64,000 nucleotides of DNA from Lunularia cruciata (Eukaryota; Streptophyta; Marchantiopsida; Lunulariales; Lunulariaceae), in the NCBI GenBank assembly GCA_948567375.1, contig OX419761.1, forward strand, positions 39,346,243 to 39,410,242, written 5' to 3'. The notes under the pieces are model-generated. The model saw nothing but the letters and a program-made list of their open reading frames with translations, had not been told where the DNA came from and did no database searches. Both the position numbers and the translations under genes were made by a program. Of this stretch, positions 57,372-64,000 are shown piece by piece (the stretch's first letter is position 1; each line of letters begins with the position of its first letter).

Positions 57372-58272
57372 CTAGAAAGTTTCTTCTTGATTTGCTTCCC
57401 ATAGGTAGTCCTCGGATTTCTTCAAAAGCTTTGTACAGGGTGCAGCAAGCACCGCATAGTTTGAAATGAAGCGTCTATAGTATCCGACATGTCCCAAGAA
57501 GGCTCTCAGCTCCCAAATGTTCTTTGGAGATTCCAAAGGTGAGATAACTTTGACCTTCTCAACATCAACTTCAATACCTCGGCTTGACACTCAATGCCCT
57601 TGAAGAATTCCCTCCTTCATTGTGAAGAAGCATTTTTCTAGGTGTAATGACAAACCAACAAAATGACACCTTTCAAAAGTTTGGCAAAGGTAATCGAAAT
57701 GTATATCTCTTTGCCCAAACACACAAAAGTCATCAATAAAGACTTCCACAAATTTGCACAAGAAATCCTTGAAGATTGTATTCATCATCCATTGGAAAGT
57801 AGCGGAGGCATTACACAACCCAAAGGGCATTTGATTGTAAGCAAAAGTGCCCCAATCGGTAGTGAATGTGGTTTTATCCTTGTCCTCTTCTCGGATGGAC
57901 ACTTGATTGCACCCTAAAAATCTATCGAGAAAATTGTAACAAGGGTGACCAGCTACTTGGTCCAAAATTGTATCGGTAAAAGGCAAGGGATGATGATCCT
58001 TCCTTGTGATTGCATTTAACTTGCGGAAATCTTGGCACACTCAAATCTTCCCAATCTTCTTCTTCAAAATGATGACTATGGGGGAAACCCACTCATTGCT
58101 CAAGATAGGAAAGATTATTCTGGCCCCTAAGTACTTATCAATTTCATCTTTCACTAAGAGTGAGTACTTTGGGTTCAAGCAGATTGTCTTTGCCAAACCA
58201 GAACTGCACCTTCAACCAGATCAATCTGGTGTTCTCCAAATTCTTGTGGAACACCCAACATTTGATCAATAG
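57372..58272 (-). pseudogene. Reverse transcriptase domain of the Tat-like element
   Basis: RT motifs in order: CQDFRKLNAITRKDHHPLP, FLDRFLGCNQVSIREEDKD, TTDWGTFAYNQMPFGLCNA, and the catalytic box EVFIDDFCVFG with both Asp intact. The connection GIEVDVEKVKVI and ELRAFLGHVGYYRRFI follows in the next frame. The N-terminal part above 58040 is disturbed by stops. The domain order and the FGLCNA/FIDD boxes are diagnostic of Ty3/gypsy. Confidence 0.9.
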
Positions 58273-58510
58273 ACTAGGCAAATACATCCTAGAATTCTAT
58301 AAACATGGCAATGTATTCTACCAACTCCTTCAAAGTGACTGTCTTTGAAATTTTCAAAAGTTTTCCTTCGGTCAAGACAACATCTTGATAGTCATTGGGA
58401 TTGATGAATCCTTTGACGTGGCTTACTCGGCTTAATCTGAGCCAAACTGTAGTCAAACCTCCTTCCTCAAAGTAGTGTTCACCTGAGGCGATGTTGTATG
58501 GGTCTTTGTC

Positions 58511-59161
58511 TTAGACCTCTACCTCGTAGCATTCTAAGTAATTGACTTGGACTTTATCTTTGGAAGACAAAGATGATGAATCTTTGGATTCATCTTTGTC
58601 TTCCGACGAAGTTGTTTCCCTGAGGTGAGGAACCTTTGTCCAACTCACGGTCACCAGCTTCTGTTCTTTGGATGAAATGTCCTTAAACCGTAACTTTTGC
58701 TGGTGCCAATCCACAATAACCTGGGCGCTATACAACCAGGGTCTTCCTATCAAGAGAGGATAACCAATTTTGGTTATTGGTCGCAACACAATATAATTTA
58801 ACTTGAAGGGCACCACTCCAATGATCGTAGTGATATTTGACAGCATGCCCAAGCGCCGTCTCTTGGTTTGATCCGCAAATTTCAGAATTTGGAGTATTGG
58901 TTCAAACATTGTATACCTCAGTCAATGTGCAGTGTCTTCTATGATGACATTCACATCCGACCTCAAATCAATGGGTATGGATGTGATCATGGAGCTTGTG
59001 ATCTCCGCATCTACTTTGGGAGATCCCAAATCTTCTTGTTCAATACAATAAATTGTGGGCAAGTCTTTCTTGGTCATCGCCTTACTTCTTGTACAGCTTG
59101 TTGTCCTTCCACAATTGCTTAAATGTGACATTAGCACTTGTAGATGCCAAATCAGCCACAA
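58511..59161 (-). pseudogene. Aspartic protease domain of the Tat-like element
   Basis: Two adjacent frames carry the retropepsin fold. The active-site region reads IDLRSDVNVI where D-S/T-G-(A/S)-D-V-N-V is expected, so the catalytic Asp is present but the S/T-G pair has become L-R. The C-terminal flap/strand region YPLLIGRPWLYSAQVIVDW is well preserved. It lies between gag and RT as in Ty3 elements. The changed active site and the frame break make it inactive. Confidence 0.8.
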
Positions 59162-59710
59162 TATTGTACTGCGGAACTCCTCCCAACTTCACCTTCTTTG
59201 CCTTTGTCTTCGGGTCCAAAGTTTGTCCTTGTTCAAATTTGACTTCAGGGTCCTTCAAGATGGTAATTAGAGTAGGGGTGGCCTTAACCCAATGTTCTTT
59301 GGGTTGACCGACTTTGGCTTGAATCAAGTCCTTTACTTTGGACCTGATATCCGCAAAAAAAAACTGGAGGCTTTGTCTTTGTGTTCTCCTCCAAACTCAT
59401 CTCCCGCATTTTTAGTACAACTTCTTTGATTTCTTTTTGCAAGGCTTTTGCTTTAGCTTTTGCTAGAATCTTTTCCTCCTTGGCAGAAAGGATGGCTTTT
59501 GGGCATAACCTCTTTGCCTTTTGCAAAGACAAAGAAGTAGTACTCACTTCTTTGAGATCGCGCTTCTTCTTACCCGCACGTGTCTCTACCTTCAAAATTT
59601 TGAGGTCTGGCCATTCTCCTTCTAAAGCGGGACCCCCTTCTTGAGGCCTCTCTTCCTCAAGTGTTGTACAATTTACATTTGTATCCCCTTTTGCTTGGAG
59701 TGCAACATGC

Positions 59711-61536
59711 TCAGCAGGGGTTTGTACATATTTTACTGGTGGCTTTGAGTTTGGTGGTTGCGGGCATAATTTCTCGTATGTCCCAATCCTTTACAATTTC
59801 CACAAAGTAGAACGTACCCAATTTTCTGTCTTGGCTCCAGACAATTTGGTGACCAATGTCCCATTGAGCCACAATTATAGCAAGCACCCAATGCAACATT
59901 TTGAGGCCTATTTTGGCCGCCCATTGGTGGTCTTCGTGGGAGAGCATTATTATACTCCCTTGGTCCATACCTCGGACCTTGATACAATGTGCTTACTTGA
60001 GGCTGTACCTCTTGGGTTTGGTACACAATTTTGTCTTCCTCACTTTGGTCCCAATCAAGAACCCAATCAATTTGTTGCACTAGAAATGTAGTGCATGTCA
60101 AACACTCCGTATTAGCATGGCCAGATTTACCACACATAGTGCACCATACATTTGGTCGGCCAAATGATGGAGGCTTTCTTCGGTCCTTAGCCCCAATCAT
60201 CTGGATCTTGAAATCCGCAAACTCTTTAATGAGAGTCTCCAGCTTCTGATCCGCCTTAGGTACATTCTTTGCTGGCGGTGTTATTGGTTTCTTTCCTCCG
60301 CATCTTCTTATTCTTCTCGACTTTGACTCTTCTTTGGATTCCAAAGAAATTTGAAGATGTGGAGGATTCCTCCGAAGAAGGGGATGTACAGCGAGAAGCT
60401 CTCCTTCTCGGCTTCTTGCCTTTCTTCTCCCAATTTCTTTGGTTGCTGGACAAGTGAGAGTGAGCCGCCTCATATTCGGCAACATGTTTGAGGACTTTGT
60501 CCAGGGAAGTTACATTCCTCTCCTTGGCAAAGATACAAATCTTTGGTGAAAGTCCACCAAGAAACCAGGTCATGGCTTGGGCATCGGAGTAACCCACCAC
60601 ACCAGATTGTTTTGGAACTTGGTTCAATAGGGCCATGAACTGCTTGGAGTAATCTCTCAACTTTTCCTTCTTTCCTTGGTCCAAATCATTGAGTGCCGCA
60701 AAGACCCTTGTATCATAATCAACTTCTCAAAATTGTTCTAGGAAGCCATTTCGTAAGTTTGCCTAGTTGGCTAGTGTGAACCTCTTCTGGGTTACATGGG
60801 TACTAGCTTCGAGCTTTCTTTCGGAGCAAACTTGGGAAAATTCACAAACGATCTGTAGAGTCGTGTTCCTTGTTAGCAAAGGAGATCACTTTGAATTCTT
60901 TGATAAATTCATCAGGATCTTTGTCTTCTTTTGTCCCCTTGTACTTTTGATAGGCATGTTGGGTGATAGGTAATGAAGTCATCATTTGACTTGGTGGGAT
61001 TGGCTGGAGTAAATTTGAACTTGATGGAACCAAGGGGTTGACTGGTATCGATGTCATGTTGTCGGCCTAGGGGTTCTAATTAGTCAAGTTTGCGGTAGGG
61101 TCTTCCTCAACAATTTCCTCTCTAAGTGTGTCAACTTCAACATGAGTGGAAGAATCAGGTTCAACACCTTCAGAGTGATATTTGAGATTCCTTTGAGAAA
61201 ATTGAGGAATCATACGTAAGAGGTGTTGACACTTTTCTTCTGTTAATGTTCATGCTATCTTTTCTTGAACAAAGTTCTTTAGAAACACGACTTCCTTTCA
61301 GCTTTAGGAGAAGTTGGTGTAGTGGGTCGTAGTGAATATGTATGCCCGTTTGAGTCTTTCTTCTTCTTGGAAGATGGAGATGCAAAGTAGCCTTGCCAAT
61401 TGCCTTCACGTTTCTTTTGGTCAAGTTCTTGTAGGGCTTCTTGCACTTTGTGAAGAAGTTGAAAGTCGAATGCCTCGCATTTGGTTTTGTCAAGAGTAGA
61501 TTGGATCTTCAGGCGTTCTTCTTCTTTATGTTGCAA
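59711..61536 (-). pseudogene. gag of the Tat-like element
   Basis: Structural nucleocapsid/capsid gene, broken into frames at 61279-61536, 60842-61057, 60256-60684 and 59733-60485. Recognisable parts in order: a helical N-terminus (CEAFDFQLLHKVQEALQELD), a retrotransposon gag core (QGKKEKLRDYSKQFMALLNQ, then AMTWFLGGLSPK), a basic linker, and three zinc-knuckle-like motifs: CTMCGKSGHANTEC (one residue off perfect spacing), CYNCGSMGHWSPNC (perfect CX2CX4HX4C) and CGNCKGLGHTRN, which lacks the final Cys. It would package element RNA in the cytoplasm; decayed here. Confidence 0.85.
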
Positions 61537-61647
61537 TGTTTGTCTTTGAACTCTCTCTTCTTATTGTTCTCTCAATATAGACATTCATATTGTTTAAACA
61601 TCCCAGTTTGAAATTGGCTTCGTATTCATCCACTTCTAAGATTTGTA

Positions 61648-61666
61648 TCCCTAGCAGCGGTGCCAA
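61648..61666 (-). promoter_or_regulatory. Primer-binding site (tRNA-Asp type)
   Basis: Minus strand TTGGCACCGCTGCTAGGGA, starting a few bases after the 5' LTR end. Against the classic Athila/Tat PBS complementary to tRNA-Asp it matches 14 of 18 positions and all differences are transitions. This is the tRNA primer site for minus-strand DNA synthesis. Confidence 0.8.
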
Positions 61667-61674
61667 AAATCATG

Positions 61675-64000
61675 TGACAACCCGGAAAATATCACTTTTG
61701 TGGTAGGCAGGTAAGTAAAGTTTGTTCCCATAGACATACTAGTCAAAATTGGTCAAATACAAAGTCAAATGTCACAATGTAGTTCTTCTTGAGTTCTTCT
61801 TGAGTTCTTCTTTAATCTCTTAGGTAGCAACTACATCCAGAAGAGAGTAAAAAACTCACAATCTTGATCACTTGTCATGAATTCAGACATCTATAATCAC
61901 AACGTAACAAATTCTATCCAAACAAATCTAGATTGTGATGATTTAGATTCTCCCAAAGATGGCACTTCACTGCAAAAAAACTTTGCCTCAGAATTGTGTT
62001 CCAACCCTCCACTAAAGGCACAACTTCCTTGATCAAAATTGCTTCACATCAACTCAGCGTTGCACTCACAACTGCAGAATACTACCAACACTATAATTCC
62101 TCTCAGATCTATCAAAGCATTGCTTTGATTGCACTTCACTCAAGATCAAACACACAGAGTAAAGATCAAGGCTGCAAAATCCAACATCCAACAAGCACAC
62201 TGACTTGCACTTCAAATTTCTTCACACACTCACAAACACACACAAAGTTGACACTCGGAATTAAGCTCAAGCGACGAGCACTGAAATCAACACTTTGCTT
62301 TATCTATCTTCAAAAATATGAATATTGAACAATAGTTCATTGCAAATGCCACTCTTAAATAGTGAAGCAAATGATAGTTGCAACAACTATACCATTTTAC
62401 AATAACTCTTCTAACCTACAGATCCGAAATGACAATGCACCTCTTCATATCTACCTCTTCAAATCTCAAAACTGTTACTACTCCAAACCAATGTCTACCT
62501 TGACTTCGGCTCCCAAGCCCGATGATCCTTTAATAATTTCACCATCTTGGGTCTATCTAATCCTACTCCTAACTCTTCTATTTGTACAATCTCTTCACTT
62601 CAAACTACAATTGAGGTCTTAGGTAATCTTTCTAACTTGATATCCCCTGACCCACTCTTCTCTAAAGTTTCAAGGAAAAACTTGGAAGACACCTATACTC
62701 CTACTTCTACAACTTTGGATCTTCGTACATCTTGTACTTCACTATGAAGTTTATCTAACTCCGCTCTAACAAGATCTAGTTTGAGACACACATTGTCTTC
62801 TACCTCTAACATCTTCCTATCTACATGTTCTCACAGATAAATTAACAAATTATCCAACTTTCTATCCTTTGCCTTTCTCTTGCGCATCTTGTGCACCAAT
62901 AACTTCAGCTCATGCAATCTTGCCTCCTTGAGTTTACCTTCAACTTTTGTGCTCAACATTGCCTTGATTCATTGACTACTCCTACTTCATCGAATTCTCT
63001 TGCAACTGCAAACTTCTCCTTTGTCCTGTCTTCCTCCAACTCACTACAATACATCTAGAGCTTGTCTTCAAATTCGGCCTTCAATGCCTCTTTCTCCCTC
63101 CGATTCAAAAGCAAAAGATAGCAAAAGAGCAAAAGATTTGCTCTTTTGCTGCTTGCACCAATGCTCGCAACCAATCTTCCTCTCTATTGCACTCTGCTAA
63201 CTCTTGCTACCAGGCTTGATCTTTCTCCACTGCTCTCTTCTTGAGACCCTCCAACACCTGCTCCATTACCGCTGTAATTGCTTTTGAGTGGATTAACTCA
63301 ACTTGGGCACTTGCAATTTCCCTCTTCAACACTGCAACCAACATGGTTATCTCCTTTGCCTCATTGTGACTCTTTACTAGATCTTCTCTCAGTGCTTCAA
63401 AGTGCTTACTCTGAAGAACCTCCTCAACCCCAAGTTCTTTAGCCTCCATCTCCACCCTCGTCAACTTACTTCACAACAGTGAGGTTTCTGCACTCTAGGT
63501 CTTCACTATGGCCAACTCATCCCGCACCTCAAGATTAGCACTTACCATCTCCATCTTCTTCTGCTAGAGAAATATCAATAGTGGATACACTACCTTTGAC
63601 AGATAGTCCACTCTTTTGCACTTCTCACCATCTGCTTAGTCTTTGGGTTCCTTCCACTCTACCTCTTGCACCTTGCCCCGAAGTCAAGATCTTTGTACTT
63701 TCAAAGTTTCTTCCTCTGAGCTTTCCTCTTCTTCCATGGTAACCTTACTGGGCCCCACTTTGACTGCAATCATAACGTTCTTCCCCTTGGCAATCTAGGG
63801 TTGTGCCATGACTTCCTCTCCCTTCTTCCTCTCACTGCCTCGTTCAAGAGTAGAGACTTCAAGACTCGGCTTTCCTACCTCAATCATCGGCCTTTGTGTT
63901 TGTTGGACCTCCGCCTCACCTTCACTATCACTGCTTGGTTCTCCACTTTGTAGCATGAACTCCTCTTCTTCTCTTGACACTTCTCCCTTTGATCCAATTT
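61675..64000 (-). repeat. 5' LTR (partial) of the Tat-like element
   Basis: Direct repeat of 51841 to about 54131, same orientation. The LTR terminus TGACAACCC (plus strand) abuts a 4-bp spacer and the PBS. It continues past the window end; the missing part should be about 1.4 kb if it matches the 3' LTR. Confidence 0.88.
63207..63980 (-). pseudogene. LTR-borne coiled-coil protein, copy in the 5' LTR
   Basis: Counterpart of the 3' LTR frame. 63795-63980 reads SREEEEFMLQSGEPSSDSEG and continues past the point where the 3' LTR copy stops. 63207-63464 reads KHFEALREDLVKSHNEAKEI and then AVMEQVLEGLKKRAVEKDQ. The protein continues toward 62820 with a frame break, and toward the window end. Conserved residues lie mainly in heptad core and charged positions. 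Confidence 0.6.

Larger units (their letters stand above)
51841..64000 (-). mobile_element. Tat/Athila-like Ty3/gypsy retrotransposon, 5' end runs out of window
   Basis: Minus-strand LTR element read from high to low coordinate: 5' LTR (61675 to beyond 64000), PBS, gag, zinc knuckles, protease, RT, RNase H, integrase, polypurine tract, 3' LTR (51841..55549). The PR-RT-RH-IN order marks Ty3/gypsy. There is no chromodomain. The PBS resembles the 3' end of tRNA-Asp and the LTRs are very long; all three features fit the Athila/Tat branch. The coding region is split by stops and frameshifts and key residues are lost, so it is not autonomous now. By eye, about 17 substitutions and a 12-bp insertion separate the first ~190 aligned bases of the two LTRs, indicating an old insertion. 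It landed inside the protease region of a chromodomain Ty3 element; the candidate target duplication on this side is agcta (51836-51840), and its partner lies outside the window. Confidence 0.9.

Overview
This is nuclear DNA from a land plant with a large, repeat-choked genome. The evidence is two intron-rich plant-type genes (an M20 aminoacylase-1 and the proteasome ubiquitin receptor RPN10) set among decayed Ty3/gypsy, Ty1/copia, non-LTR and pogo-type elements, with an AT-rich background. The old, heavily mutated and nested LTR elements and the low gene density (two clear genes in 64 kb) fit a gymnosperm such as a conifer or another large-genome non-grass plant. The species cannot be fixed from the sequence, so this is inference.

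Layout. 0-3.5 kb: unassigned AT-rich DNA with short repeats. 3.5-5.2 kb: remnant of a minus-strand LTR-borne coiled-coil ORF. 6.06-12.46 kb: a long minus-strand LTR (alpha copy 1), itself split by a 759-bp solo LTR and a ~1.35-kb insertion. 13.6-15.05 kb: plus-strand gag-protease fragment. 15.23-19.54 kb: alpha copy 2. About 19.9-27.3 kb: minus-strand Ty1/copia remnant with a 2.35-kb pogo/Tigger-like transposon in its leader. 28.1-28.75 kb: two tandem-repeat arrays. 29.69-32.11 kb: aminoacylase-1 gene (4 exons, minus). 34.67-38.88 kb: RPN10 gene (10 exons, minus). 40.8-43.97 kb: non-LTR retroelement remnant with an N-terminal zinc finger (plus). 46.0-51.84 kb: chromodomain-bearing Ty3 elements (minus) with duplicated LTR/chromodomain ends and a nested solo LTR. 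51.84-64 kb: a Tat/Athila-like Ty3 element (minus), with a complete 3.7-kb LTR, PPT, gag-protease-RT-RNaseH-integrase, PBS and most of the second LTR.

The two host genes lie on the same strand about 2.6 kb apart and look intact: every splice junction I placed is GT-AG and keeps frame. They do not appear functionally linked.

The most unusual signal is a protein reading frame carried inside the long LTRs themselves. It has an N-terminal Trp/Phe-rich part with a short conserved signature, a basic/acidic linker and a long coiled coil. It recurs in both LTRs of the Tat-like element, in both alpha LTR copies and in the 3.5-5.2 kb remnant, always on the element's own sense strand. I do not recognise the family.
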